Source: Phoronis australis (Eukaryota; Phoronida; Phoronidae). From it: a DNA stretch of 64,000 nt. The DNA is taken from NCBI GenBank assembly GCA_002633005.1, contig NMRA01000054.1:926084-990083 (forward strand), given 5' to 3'. The notes beneath the pieces were generated by a model. It saw nothing but the letters and a program-made list of their open reading frames with translations, ran no database searches and had not been told where the DNA came from. This document shows positions 1-12,600 of the stretch, one piece after another; within the stretch, counting starts at the first letter, position 1; every line of letters starts with the position of its first letter. The position numbers and the translations under genes were made by a program.

Positions 1-349
1 AGGCTGATGATGTGGTTATGCATACAAACATGTTAAATGGTGTTCGCAGGAACTTTAAAAGGATACTAAACTCGATTTTACACAAACTGGTTCTGTCACT
101 TGCTACTATACAGATTGTACTTCAGACAAGAGATAAATCATTATTCACGTAAAACCTCACACAGTGCCATTAACTTGCCAAAATCATTAGTCACACTCAC
201 TGATTTTGTATAAAGGCGTTTTCGAACTCGTTCCACACTTGCAGAGGTGACTAAACTGACCTTGTCTTAGTTAACATCTACCAAAAGGTTAAAATTGTAT
301 TTGGTGTCCGTTTAATGGCACTGCGCACAGAAGCCGCGACCAGACTCAC
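1..349 (-). other. CDK11 intron, cut by window edge
   Basis: No coding similarity or repeat recognised in these bases on either strand; they belong to the intron after the HRD exon. Confidence 0.7.
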
Positions 350-577
350 CTTGAGTATGCCCTTGTGACTGAGCAGTAAGTTGGATGTCTTGAGGTCCCT
401 GTGCAATATCCAGTTGTCGTGGAGGTGAGCCACAGCCTTCAAGAGCTGCCGCAGCAGAGTCTTCACCTCCCCCACCAGGAATGGCTGTTTCATGGACTCC
501 ATCAAGCCCTTCAGGTCATGCTCCACATAGTCCATGACGATGTAGATCTTGTCCATGTTGCTCCCAACCACGATCTC
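350..577 (-). CDS. CDK11: CDK11 exon 12 (hinge and HRD loop)
   Basis: Encodes residues 416-491, from [15 protein letters not shown] through the hinge to [14 protein letters not shown]. Acceptor TTGACAG, donor CAAG|GTGAGT. The next exon, expected to start VGDFG, is not in the remaining 349 bases. Confidence 0.97.
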
Positions 578-3500
578 CTGTCAACGTAAAATGACACGGG
601 TATCGATCACACTGTGTATCGCCCTTTCACAAGTTTTCAAAGATAGAATTTTTATTAGGGAAGCAATTTCATACCACACAATGGAGATAGTAGTTACTAT
701 ACGATTGAACATTTTCACTATTTCTCTCAGTGGTTGTCCTCAGAATGCTACTTCATGGCTGGTCGTGTGACAAGATTTCAATTTTATACTTTAAAAACTA
801 AAAAAATTCTTTATTTACCAATTGGAAGAAATCATTCAGAGTATCATTTTCATTTCCATTACTTATTTTTTCCATGAATTGCAGGCATGAACTTCCAATA
901 CCACTCACAAAATGAGACCATTTTATTTTTCCTTTGAAATTTTGTTAATTCTTCATTTTTTACTTTTAGTCTGTTTTCCACGCATTGAAACTACAGTACA
1001 AAAAAAAAGTATTCAAAAAAATGACCCAGAATTCCCCCCGTCATGATGGCTGGATGGAAGTAGAAATTCATCGTAAAAATAGCCTTCCTCGTGACAGAAA
1101 ATGAAGGAGAATAGTCACCCCATAACACTTATTACCAGTCGTTTTTGCTGTTAACAGACTTAACCATGACGATGTGACTCAAAATGTTACAGGTTGACTG
1201 GCCATTACATTAACTTCTGATACTGAATTAACTGAAGGTCTAACACAGTAAATTGTCAACACAGCCAGGACAACATTTACAAGAAATGAACCACCAGCCA
1301 AGACCAAGCCAACACAGTCACTCACCCTGACAGTGACAATGTTCATGTGCTGAGCCTTTAGTAATGTGTTGATTTCTCTCAGTGACGTGATCGGGAAACC
1401 CTCCTTTTCCTTCTCCATTTTTAATCTCTTGAGGGCAACTATTTCAGCTGAAAAAGGGCAAGAATGTCTGTCGTATAATTTTCAAACCAAACGCTGTTCT
1501 AAGTGAAATAAGAGACCAAAACTACAAAGAAATATAATCGTAAACTATAATTATTTTAACAGAGTGCGCCATTTGTTGGCCATTTAATCATTTCAAGTCT
1601 GATATTTCTGTCCTGACCAGTGCTAAAATCTGGCAACTTTTATAACCAATGCACACATTCACTGGGTCATCAGAACCAAATGTCAATCAAACACATCTAA
1701 TTAGATTGAATGCATGAAATTCAGTCGCACTCGAAATTAATGCCTTTCATTAAAGCCTATCTTGAATGGTAACACCTGTAAATTTGGTTCCTACAGTATG
1801 TTAAGAGCATCGCTCTGAGCCCACCAGTGTCATAAATTGCCAAATGTAACAAACTGTTAGGCATATAGGCTTGCTTTCGTCTACGTCACCGCGAGAATCA
1901 CCCTTTAATTCAAACAGCTGCGACTAAAACCCTCACACAATGGTGTTCTATTCAGACCCCTATTCAATACAACTGTTATCGGCCTTTTGCTGTTAGTGCA
2001 GGGATCTCGCGGTGACGGAACATTGCACGATAATGCAGCTTCACCTATCATTTGACGGGTTTACATTTGCATGACTGAACTCGCGTTTTCTTATTTTACT
2101 AAGGCTTTGCTAGGACTATCTCGTTAGCCCAATACATGTAAAATAAGAAAATTCTGTTGAATTTAGGCTTTAAGTCTCTGACCAACCAGTATGTTGGCTC
2201 ATTGGACTAGAGCGTCTGCAAAGATGGATGGCGAATTGACTTGACTGAAACGTAGCACTAATTTCAAAGACTTAGTAGCTGTAGAGACCTACTTGTCTTT
2301 TTGTCCCTCGCTCTGTACACGACACCGTACGTCCCCTCTTCGATTCTATTGAGACAGTGAAATTCTTCAACACTCCTACAACCCTGAAAACAGGCAACAA
2401 GACAACATGTCAAAACAACGGTAAAAGTTGATCTCTTACTGACTTAAAAGTTGACAGTAACACAGCCAATCACTGCACAACAAGACAGGAATCGAAAATC
2501 ACAGTCCAGCCAGAAGACCCATTACTTTAGTGCGACCTTGCGCATATAAATATTCTTGGGTCATCCGCAAGTAACAAAGTACACCAACCCAAAATTGGTC
2601 AACGTTCCCTCGAAAACCGTTGGACATCAAATAGTTAACACTATTCTGCTTGGAGGGAGAGGGTACTGACGGAGTCTACAGACGGGTACACTCGCAAACA
2701 GTGGGCCCAGCTCACCTGAATTGCTGGAAAGTACTGGGGTATTTCTGGTTTAAGTTCCATGGGACTAGCTGGTGGTGTCTCGTCCAAATACATGGGCTGC
2801 TCCTTGGGTGACTGGTGAACTGAACCCTGTTCACTAGCGACCTCCTCTTCCTCTGATGAGTGGTCATCAAACTTTGACTTAACTGAAACAAACAATTGTA
2901 TCACATGAACCACTTCAAAGCAGTTTGAGAACCAGTTTTCTCCACTGACTGACAGGCATCAAAGCAGTTTCATAACCAGTTTTCTCCACTGACTGACAGG
3001 CATCAAAGCAGTTTGAGAACCAGTTTTCTCCAATGAAAGAGCGACATCAAAGCAGTTCTCAAAATCAGGGACTCCCATAACTGACTATTTGCTAATAATG
3101 TTTCAAATTACTTAAAGTTGCTGAATCCCTATTTTTTACCACTTTCACTGGTTTTGAGTTCTTTCGTATTCAATCTAAGACTAGATTTTACAAGTTTCGA
3201 AAAGTTTTGAATTGTTTCCACAAATATGTTGAGATCATTGGGATTTGACTTCCGATGTTTCAGACTTTTCTGGAGATTTTTTCCGCGATTATCGCATTAA
3301 GGAAACACCACTATCGGGATTTTTGTACCCAGGTCAAAGATTACAATTCATTTCAATGTACAATATTAATAAAGAACATTCTGTTTAATTTGAATTTTAA
3401 CCGTCTTATTCAAAAAACTATCATCCAGCAACTTGAAATTTAGTTCATCATCTGAGTAAATGCCCAACCAGAAACAACTCGCCAGACTCTGCAGATAAAC

Positions 3501-6500
3501 CTGACTAAGTTATTGCTAACTGTGCTTCTCCAGGCAACAAAATGCAATAGTGGTGCCGCTATCAACAACAAACGCAGTGTCAGAACGGGACCAAAAAAGA
3601 AATCAAGCCATGCATTCCCATACATGTACATAGGTTTGGCTGAATGAGTTTTCATGACAATCACCACACAAAGGTAAAACGTTTCCAGGTTTTAACCGAC
3701 AAACAACAGTCCACTGCAAGTATGTGAGTGTATAGGTACAAAACAAGACTTTTGAAAGGCTATGGCGGACCCGGTTGACAAGTTGGCATATTTAGCCAAA
3801 TATTTACAAAATTATAGGTATACTATAGTGTGTACTTTCAGACACTAGAAAGCCTGAAGAATTTGATATTTGACTTTTTACCATTTTTCCTTATCTGTTA
3901 TTCAAAAAATTGAGTTTTAGCAAAAAAGAAAGGTACATTGATACCAAAACAACATTACCAATAACGTGATCAAATTTTATTTGATGTGAGAAATGATGTT
4001 TCAAAGTTAGCCAAATTTGGACATTTTTCTAGGGTCCTAGATATAACCTTAATGTTTGTGACAAGACCACTCTAGCCCCCCCCCCCACCTTTCTTTGACC
4101 TTTTCTCCTCGCCATCTTCTTCTTCCTCAGCACCACTACCACTGGCTTCTTCACTCTCTTCAGATTCTACACACAAACAGTAACGATTCATGATTACAGA
4201 CTCATTTGCATATACATGGCATCAAGAAGACTGAATGTCCTTTAGATTATGCACACCAGTATATACAGTCAATACTTGGCAAGCGCACACAGGTTGTTTA
4301 GGGTAACGGTTCTCAAAGCCATCAAAATAACTCATTGTGGGAGGGTATTAAATTACAATAAAATCTCCCCAATTTTGATCAAGAGTGTCGTATTTGCCTT
4401 TTCTTCATTTGTCCAGAGTTTCTAACATTGCTATCAGTGACCACAATTTCCGGAAATAATATCTGATGCTAGCTATGTAACGGAATTGAAAACGACACAG
4501 CATTAATTTGACGCTACTTATCTGAAGCAGGCAACACATTCTGCCCTAAATTAGTGAGAACTGACAGTACGTTGTGATAAGCATTAGCTAAGTTAAACAC
4601 ACTCGATGCAATTCGTCAATCAACGAATACACGCTTAGCCTAGATTAATATAACAACAACGAACCCTCTCACCCAAAACACACTTGATGCAACATACAGG
4701 CCTCAGCAAGTGGACGCTGCTCCGAAGTGATATCTGGCTTGGTAGACACCACGATATCATGAAATCTGAACAACTGTTGACAAAACTAGGAATCATCCAT
4801 ACAATGAATCAACCGCTCACACATACGTTCACACATGCACAGAGACACATGTTCATGCACACATTCACAAACACGCATTCATACATACACATGCATCCGT
4901 TCACGCACACATTCACACACACACGTTCACATGCACATTCACACACACGTTCACATGCACATTCACACACACGTTCACATGCACATTCACACTCACCAGA
5001 TTCCTCCTCCTCCTCCTCTTCCTCCTCCCCTGATTCCTGTGAGCTGCTTCCCTGGCTCTTCTCAGACCCAGACTCCTCCCCCTCACTACCATCACTAGCC
5101 TCCTCCTCCTCTTCCTCCTCCTCTCCTGACTCCGCCTCACTTTCCTCAGCCTGCTCATGAATCATCTCGGGGAGCGGAGCATGGTCTTCGTCTGGTGATG
5201 CCGGTGTATCTGGGATCTCTAAAGATGAGATGCAAAGGAAAGCATGAACCTAAGTATTCTTATACTTGCAAGGCTTCTATCATTCACATAATTTCTCATT
5301 AACAAACCATTAAAGGTACTCTCCTTTGCACAAATCAGAAAAAAGCCTGTGACATCTGGTTACTCCAATGCAAATTTAAGCACTTATATGTCATTAAATT
5401 CAACATAATCCTTAAAGTGGTCCTGCAGTGACTGAATTCATTAGAAAATCCCCAGACACTGGCTCATTCCTGCCATATCATCAGTGTCAAATTTCATCAA
5501 GATCCCTCAAGATCTTTGAGAGATAGAGTACAGGAGATCTTTGAGAGATAGAGTACAGGTGCAGAACACACAATCACCCATTTAAATGCCATCAGTATTT
5601 CCCAGAGTACCACCACAAAATGTTACCTCTGATCTTGGGCGAAACTTTCTTCTCCACTGTCCTACTGCTGGACATGTCGCGATCTCTCTGCGAGCTCTCT
5701 GTCCTCCGCGGACTCCGACTCCTGCCTCGTTCTGCCCTATACCGATCCTTCGGTCGACGGTCATCTGTTTTCAAACAAAGACAGGTGACACAATTGTGAT
5801 TCGCAAGGAAGGCCTGAAGTAGTGTAGGAGGGTCAGAGGACTCTTATGTTGAACAAGGTTCAAGTATGAGGTCAAAAGGTTCAAAATAATTTTGTGAATC
5901 AGACAACAAACAACAACTTGGCGAAGCGAGAAGAAACCCAAAACCCAACCCTTTCTGAATGGTTACACAGTTAAAAACTACCTGTCATTGTTAAGTGCAA
6001 AATCTCTTATGATAAGAAGACAAGTTTGGGCCATGAGTGGTCCACCAAGTCTTCAGCAATGGGTGGGAAATTATTTCTTCTTTTCTATTTTTCACCCAAG
6101 CAAGTCATTGATCTCATTACAATTTGCTTCTATAATGAAACCACATTCAGACAGTCATCTTCTTTCATTATAAGAGTTCCTTTCTTAACGTCATGATTAT
6201 CACCTAAATTTACAACCACCCCACAAGATCTACCCATCAAGCCAAAAGTTAACAAAAAATGACACTTAGAAAAAAATTTAAAAGAACACGAAACAAGAAA
6301 CAAATGGGTTACACAATCAAACTCGACATACCTGAAGGCTTAGGTTTCTTTAATTTTCCTACGGCACACATTTTACAATACAATTTGTCAGCACCAAAGG
6401 TTTGTTACAGTTCTCAAGACGAAAAGTCAACTAGAATGAGCCACAAGTTCAGACCATCTTTGTAATGGCAGGTAGTCTAATTAAAATACAATTAACTAAC

Positions 6501-9500
6501 CCATACTCAAACAGTTTAGGTCACATGATCCAAAACAGCCTAACACAAGACACCCATTCGACTGACCTCTGTCATCCCGCCAGCCAGGGCGCCCTCTTCT
6601 GGAATCTTTCTCTCTCACTCGCCTTTCTCGTTCTCTGTCGGTCCGCACTAACCTCTCCCGATCTCTGATCTTTTCCCTTTCAAGCCGCTCTAACCGTTCC
6701 CTGTGGAATACAACGTTGGATATCGTATCAGCATACCGGCTGACTAAAAGCATTATAGTCTAGCAAGATTATGGCATATGGTAAAGTTTCCCAATATTCA
6801 AATACAGCTGACGTGTGTAGAAAACCTACTAACTGGTATTCCATAGACAGGCAATCACAACTGTTTACAAACATAAATTGTAAGCCACAGAAAATGTTTG
6901 CCGTCACAGTTTTATCTGATGTGACCACTAGACTTGTAAGCAATGCCAGTGCTTACCTCTTACACGGTTGTCCTCAGGTTATTTAAATGACAGATTTCTC
7001 TTCAGGGCACGTGGCACCAGTAATTCAAATGAATGAAAAGTGGTGGTCCACAGTAACCCATAGCAACCACTATTAAAATTGCATTTCTGTTACAGCTTAG
7101 ACATAAATCACAAATATGCTCATTAAGCCAATGGCAAAATCGCACCAATTTCGAGCAAACTAACTGCCACAATTGCATTATTTTTCATTTTCAAGTGCTT
7201 CTAACATTGTAGTGAATGGCCACAAATTTTCAAAACATTGTCCGGTGGTAGCTAGGGTACAGTGCGTGCATATGGAAAAGTATAATTTTGGTGTTACATA
7301 ATTGCATATTACGGATAAAATGAGACATATTAAATTTCACTTGTCTGCCATGCTAAGTCATAAATTGGTGACATTTTTACATAATAAACTGGACTTAAAA
7401 AACTTCATGGTCGTGAAGCATTGGTCTCAGAATTCAATTTGAAAAGAAAAACCCTGCATTTGAGGTCATGTGCTCTGATTGTAAAAGGGGTGACAAGTTT
7501 CTTGATTTTCTGAAATATGAGTTACTCTTAACACTTTCCATGCCCTACCATGGCAAAATATTTTGTAACCAATTTCGTACCTAGTTAAGTAGCAAGTTTT
7601 GATATTGTGTTTCCAGACAGATAATCTCATGGAAATGTATTTAGAAGGTTCTGTTAATCCATATACACAGAGGTAGCAACTGCATACATACTGATGGTTA
7701 ATTCACTTAAAACACTACACTGTGGTAGGAGTTCCAACCCTTTCCACATCACATCTACAAAATGTTTACCGTTCTCGAAGTGATTCTTCTCTGCTGCGGT
7801 GTTCAATTTCCCTCTGTTTTCTGTCTCTCTCGCGGTCCTCCTTTCTGCTAGTACGATCCCTGTCTCCATGTTTTCCTGAAATCATGCACAGGTCGCCCTC
7901 AGCAACATGATAAATCATAAAAATTGTCAAGCTGCATTGCCACAACTACCGGGAACCAGCAGTCAATTCACACAGTCAAAAGTAATCAGACAAAAATATT
8001 CCCAGAATTTCCCCCATCCTGATGAGTCTCTACTCCTCATGATGCAGAAATGATATTTTGTCCGATTACTTGTGGAGTGTACTCCACACCCTGAAATACC
8101 ACAATGCTGCTCTGACTCTACTGATAATTACCCACAATGCTGTGCACACGAACAGCAATTCTCTCAATGTTAGAGGGTTAAACATCAAAAGTATCTGTCA
8201 TCCTCCATTCTTATACAATCAAAGTTTTTTTTCATTCTAGCACAGGGAGTTGCAATGTTGACAAAGCAAACTTGGCGAGCCCAGTACACCGCGAAACCCC
8301 AGCTGAATAGTATGCATAACTATATGACGTAACTGTTATACAGTAGTGAGACACTCACTGTCTCCGCGGCCTCTGTCATCTTTATGTTTGTGCTTGTGTT
8401 TATGCCGCTCCTTCTTGACTGCGTGTCTCTGTGGAGGTTTGATGTCCAGAGCGTCATCACTCTGTTCTCTGTGAAAACACAAAAGTACGCACTTGTGAAC
8501 CGGTGCAACGGTGACTGTTGTTGCGGGGCATCACCTTCCTACTGGCAGTGCTAACAGAAAAATGTCGAAATTGCGCGATTAGCTCTAGCCAAGCAATCTC
8601 AAAATTTACATGTCGTGATAGCAATTAGTGTATACCACGAAAAATAAACTGAGATGGCAACTGCAGTTCACAAGTAGCAGTTTAGTTCGGGAAGACTGGC
8701 CAACCTTGTGAAAAACGTGATGGCTTTTTGACTCACTCTTACTTGTCCTGAATTATATATTTGCGAATGAATAATAACTGCAATTATGCTATGGAAAGGT
8801 TTGAAGCATATTTAGTTAGGCTGAACACAGCTTACGATTCGTGCTGTAGGTAGTTATAGACCGGCAGCCCAGAGCACTTAGCTTAGAAGAACGAGGTGCC
8901 AACATCTAACTACAGGAGCACTTAGAGTCTATCTCAGTATATACAAAAATGGACGTCTGTCGTTGTCTGCAGTCTGGGTATGATCCCTAGGGACCTTAAA
9001 AGGGGGTCAAAAATGAGCAAGATTAGATATTCAAGGTACCAGCCAAAACTCATTTAAAATAGACAATAGTACCACACTGAACATTGAATGACCCATGACA
9101 AAAAATCGCACTCTAGAATGGGTCCGACAGAAAGCAAAAAAGGACCCCCACAAATGAGCTAGTTCATACATTCCAGGTACCACAAAAACAATTACAAGGA
9201 GACTTTGATTTGATATATTACAGTTGGTGAACATGCTAATAAAATGCACGTTTTGGGGAGAACACCTGCACATACTTGGCATACAAAAGAGTGATTTTGT
9301 GCTTTGGACATAGGCTTTAAATGTAGAAATGTCATAATTATGAAATTTGAAAAGGTAAGCTGCATGCATGCATGTAAATTTCATCAAATCAGTAATCATT
9401 ACCATCAGACAACAAACAAAATACCATTACAGAAAAAAACATCTAAATGACACTGACATAGGATCTTTGCATGCATTTCACACAGAGAACTGAAACTGAC

Positions 9501-9619
9501 AGTTACTAAATATCTCAACAGATGAAAAACCAATAGATTTACCTGTCTGAATGTTCTGGTGAGACTACCACAGGTGAGTTGTCCGACACATGAACTGGAG
9601 AATGATCACTGTCACTCAT
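350..9619 (-). CDS. CDK11: CDK11 (PITSLRE) cyclin-dependent kinase, 5' part of gene
   Basis: CDK11 is a nuclear Ser/Thr kinase that binds L-type cyclins and acts in transcription and pre-mRNA splicing. I joined eleven coding exons on the minus strand: 9619-9543, 8468-8359, 7875-7770, 6700-6567, 5764-5627, 5218-4997, 4166-4089, 2882-2716, 2383-2293, 1447-1326 and 577-350. All have GT-AG borders and every junction keeps frame, giving 491 residues. Residues 27-188 are Arg/Lys/Asp/Glu-rich, 200-300 are polyacidic, and the kinase domain starts near 350: glycine loop EEGTYG (359-364), catalytic Lys381, the family signature PITSLRE (393-399, with alpha-C Glu399) and HRD (474-476). The frame ends at GILK; the DFG motif and C-lobe lie beyond position 1. 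Identity is certain from the signature. Compared with human CDK11 the N-terminus is shorter: the first residues align with the region just before the IKPPQ motif. Confidence 0.95.
1326..1447 (-). CDS. CDK11: CDK11 exon 11 (catalytic Lys, PITSLRE helix)
   Basis: Encodes residues 375-415: [15 protein letters not shown], then PITSLRE and the following beta strand. Acceptor TTTCAG, donor CAGG|GTGAGTG. Confidence 0.97.
2293..2383 (-). CDS. CDK11: CDK11 exon 10 (glycine-rich loop)
   Basis: Encodes residues 345-374, [17 protein letters not shown] then [13 protein letters not shown]: the ATP-binding glycine loop. Acceptor TTCAG, donor ACAA|GTAGGT. Confidence 0.97.
2716..2882 (-). CDS. CDK11: CDK11 exon 9 (linker before kinase domain)
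   Basis: Encodes residues 290-344, with [20 protein letters not shown] matching the SPALSPIELKQELPKYLPAL linker of vertebrate CDK11. Acceptor TTTCAG, donor TTCAG|GTGAGC. Confidence 0.95.
2917..3065. repeat. 44-bp tandem repeat derived from a hairpin element, CDK11 intron
   Basis: Units start at 2917, 2961, 3005 and (partial) 3049 with a period of exactly 44 bases; core words are gagaaccagttttctcc and gactgacaggcatcaaagc. The array is related to the 48-bp hairpin elements in STK33, but the right arm has changed (aaagcagttt instead of aaactggttc), so most units no longer fold fully. Confidence 0.85.
3770..4078. repeat. Dispersed repeat, family 1 (CDK11 intron copy)
   Basis: Contains the words tagccaaatatttacaaaa, gaatttgatatttgactttt and ggacatttttctagggtcct. 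The same words in the same order recur at 29690-30245, and the first part again near 44950. No open frame; class unknown. Confidence 0.6.
4089..4166 (-). CDS. CDK11: CDK11 exon 8 (acidic)
   Basis: A 78-nt exon coding residues 263-289 ([19 protein letters not shown], then KRSKK). The donor AAAG|GTGGGGGG lies in a poly-G run; an alternative donor 12 bases upstream (AAAAG|GTCAAAG) would break the frame into the next exon. Confidence 0.8.
4370..4500. repeat. Dispersed repeat, family 2 (degraded copy)
   Basis: Resembles 7120-7270 and the reverse strand of 36870-37045 through words such as tctaacattg, gaccacaattt and gctagctatg. Weakly conserved; noncoding. Confidence 0.4.
4913..4996. repeat. 24-bp minisatellite abutting a CDK11 splice donor
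   Basis: About three and a half copies of a 24-bp unit (acacacgttcacatgcacat plus tcac) run directly into the donor of CDK11 exon 7. The GTGAGTGTGAATG at the donor is itself one unit, so the intron begins inside the array. A looser CA/TTCACA-rich stretch continues to about 4820. Confidence 0.85.
4997..5218 (-). CDS. CDK11: CDK11 exon 7 (polyacidic)
   Basis: Encodes residues 189-263: a short Pro/Asp part ([18 protein letters not shown]), then runs of Glu broken by Ser/Gly. Vertebrate CDK11 has a matching poly-Glu segment. The donor TCTG|GTGAGTG is the first base of an intronic minisatellite (see the repeat at 4913-4996). Confidence 0.9.
5627..5764 (-). CDS. CDK11: CDK11 exon 6 (RS-like)
   Basis: Encodes residues 143-189, with an RS-type stretch ([15 protein letters not shown]) before [10 protein letters not shown]. 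Acceptor AAACAG, donor AGAG|GTAACA. Confidence 0.85.
6567..6700 (-). CDS. CDK11: CDK11 exon 5 (RE-rich)
   Basis: Encodes residues 98-143 ([17 protein letters not shown] and on), a helical Arg/Glu-rich segment. Acceptor CCACAG, donor AGAG|GTCAGT. Confidence 0.85.
7120..7290. repeat. Dispersed repeat, family 2
   Basis: Contains caccaatttcgagcaaac, ttcaaaacattgtccggtgg and tagctagggtaca. The reverse strand of 36870-37045 carries the same words in the same order. Confidence 0.6.
7770..7875 (-). CDS. CDK11: CDK11 exon 4 (RD/RE-rich)
   Basis: Only one frame is both open and compatible with its neighbours' phases. It encodes residues 63-98 ([19 protein letters not shown] and on), a charged stretch typical of splicing-associated kinases. 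A longer overlapping frame starting METGIVLAE is a shadow. Confidence 0.85.
8359..8468 (-). CDS. CDK11: CDK11 exon 3
   Basis: Encodes residues 26-63, including [11 protein letters not shown], which matches the DDSLAIKPPQQ segment of vertebrate CDK11, followed by a His/Lys-rich stretch (KHKHKHK). Acceptor CACAG and donor A|GTGAGT; it enters in phase 2 and leaves in phase 1. Confidence 0.9.
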
Positions 9620-9630
9620 GTCACTGTAAA
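9543..9630 (-). CDS. CDK11: CDK11 exon 2, first coding exon
   Basis: The exon follows the acceptor ctgcaacag; the ATG is at 9619-9617 and the coding part ends at 9543 in phase 2 before GTAAATC. It encodes the start [10 protein letters not shown], rich in Ser, Asp and Pro. The first ATG in the spliced message was chosen, since the upstream exon has none. Confidence 0.8.
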
Positions 9631-12600
9631 CCTGTTGCAGAAAGGAGAATTATTTTATACTATGTTGACTTTAAAGCATTCCTTGAACATGGTGCCGCTC
9701 AAAATTTCTGGACTCTACTGCTGGAAAGACCTTGAACAATGTTTCAATGCCAAAATTATTTTTTCATAGTACTAGACAGTAAAATAGATGGAAGAATTTC
9801 CTGTCAAAATACTCTAACCGGAATCTGAGATAGCTATATTTAGAGGGCGGCGCCTCCTCAAGGATATTTCGAAAGAAAATGTATGAGTTGCGAATCTGTT
9901 GTCTATAATCAATGGGTTTTTTTTTACTTTAACATTTAGACAATATCAGGAACTACAACTTAATCATTCAAACATAGACTTGTAAAACGATAAGTGAACA
10001 GTGCTCGAAAAGTCCCATTTTTCATTGCCATTGTCAATGACAAATGCAGAAATGTGTATTGTCAAATGACGAACAAAAAAAATCCATGAAGTGCAGCAGA
10101 TTTTGCCAACCGTGGTTCTGTTGCCCTCAGGTTATTTTTCATGACTAAATTTACAGAACTACGTAGCAATACAGTATTTCGCTGTCCCGCAATGAGTCGC
10201 CCTTGTTACAGCTAATCCGACTGTACTGTGCAGACGTTCAGTGACCATGCGTCGCAGCATTTGGATTGCAGTTCAACCATCAAAAGCCACTTAGCATCCT
10301 CTCGGGTTTATTGTGTTGTATGCCTGAACTAAAGTGAAATGTTTACGCATTTGTTTTCAAAAATATATTTCATTTTAGATTCGTAAATAATTATTAGTCT
10401 TGATACTATAGGAAATGAAGATGACGAGCTTGAACGTAGATGTTCAGTGATTTTATTATAAAGCCTTTCCATTTGCTGTACTTCATAGCAAAAGGTGTGA
10501 ATGTTGATTCCAAATGTACACGCCTGACTATTATGTTCAGAGTGATTATTCGTGAATTCAGAATTGTTCGTTTATTCTTCCTTTGCCACTACATATCATA
10601 CATTGCAATGTCTTCTTGTTTTGATTATTATTTTAATGGAATTTCAAAGGGGACGAGTATGGGACTCAAAATTTGTTAGGCCATTGTGGTGAACAATTCT
10701 AGCGCCAACCCTGTAAACCAATGGTAGTAGTTTGGGAACTTAAGGAAGCTTTGGTTTGGCACAAGCATCAGTTTGGGCTGCAACAGGGACGATCAAGAAA
10801 ACTATTGACAAATTTTCAGGCCAGCTTTGCCGTTGATGGATTTTCTCTGGTTCACTCCAGTCTTGGTCCTTCTCGGTGTTGGGTACCCCAACCTTTACCA
10901 GCCAACCACAAAATCCAGTAATATGAAACCGCAAACCAGGCAATCCCAGATTCGGTGGTAAAATTCAGTGTGGTTAGTACAGTACACACCAAAAATAATC
11001 ACACATAATAGTGCTTCAGGTCATGACGTGTGATCACTCAACTTGACCTGCTGTAACAGGTTATCTACTCTTATTGAGAATTCCACTTGCACTTTGATAC
11101 CTTTACACTCAGCCATCATGACGGAGAATTCCGTTTGCACTCAGCCGTCATGATGGGAGAGGGGTTGTTAAGGCCTGCTAAAGGTCATTTTGCCTGATGA
11201 TTTTTGGCAAGTACTGTTGTGGAAAACTTGTGTAGGTCTATTTAACTGATATCCCTGACCTTAGTGTCACCAGTATTATCTCTTCACAATGTTCAACTGT
11301 TGAAAGAATCTTACTGTCTTACAACCTCAAGGCCAAAAGATTCACAACAAAGGTAAATTCTAAAAATTCAGAGCAAAGGATTTTGTCTTGCCTGCAACAT
11401 GCCTATAGTTACTTACTTTCAAACATGTGATGCATCAACTCAAACAGACATTACAGGTTTTGAACATTTCACATGAGATGAGTGGTATATGAGTTTAACA
11501 CTTATCCTGCTAAGCCTCTATTCAGACAACTTTCCCTGTGCCTGAGCTAAGTAGATCACCACTGCTGCTGTGCACTGGGCTGTTACGGAGGTCACTCAGA
11601 TTAATGACCTAACATTTTTAAATTGGAAATTTGAAGGGGTAATGTCAACTTCACATAAAAGTAGTTTGCACGAAAGTTGTTCAGAATTTAATGGAGATTT
11701 TCACCATATGCATATCTTTACCATAGCCTTGGTGTAAATAAACGTATAATCTTTTAAACTGGACACTTTTGTTGTTTTATGTTTTCACACATGAAATCAT
11801 GATAGCTGACACTCAAAAACCGTAATAAGCATTTTTAAAAGGGAATTCATAAGACTTGCATGTTTAATAATGCAGATTTATTGTGTGTAACATCACATCT
11901 ACAAACAAGAATGTATAGATACAATAGATATTTAGATACACCACTGCTATCCAACATAGTTGTCCATCAGGCACTTCTAGAACAACTGAAAACATGTCAA
12001 TCTGGGAGTAATCTAATTCACAAATTTTATCTGCGACTGCAACACGTTCACTGGTTACATTTGTTGACATCAACATCAATAAAGACCATTAGTACCCACA
12101 GACTTTCCTACCTCAATAGGCAACATTCACGGCGACGCGTCTCGACCAACTCTTTCTATTCACGGCAACCACCGAGCATGCTCAATAGGGCGCTCACACT
12201 TGAACACTTACATCAACTAAAAGATGCACTGTACACGAAGACAAGGAGACGCTCCTGACAGTAATTTGTGATGGTGATGAGCTGATCTCTGTTCGACCTT
12301 ACCTAGCATGATGAGATCAGAAACACACAGACTTTGACTCTAATGCGATTTATTTTGAGGGTCCCCGTTTAATTATTTATATCGCATACACGTGCTTCTG
12401 TGGTTGCACTTGACGATTAGGAGGAACAGAAGGAAAGCCAAACACCTCTGGAAAAGTCTGGAAAGGTTGGCCTATTTTGCTTGTACCCAATCAGCGTGTT
12501 ACTACTGTTACTGGAGTACTCTGTTTGTATTGTTGTTGTTTTTAATAGATGCAAATGTTCCGTTGATGTTGGTGAGTGGCCCGACGAGTATTGAATTAGG

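Noticed and set aside
4684-5160. 158-codon plus-strand frame rich in His, Thr and Ser
   Set aside because: Antisense shadow of the CDK11 polyacidic exon plus the CA-rich minisatellite.
11860-12258. 132-codon plus-strand frame
   Set aside because: No domain, start context or splice signals; lies in the CDK11 first intron.
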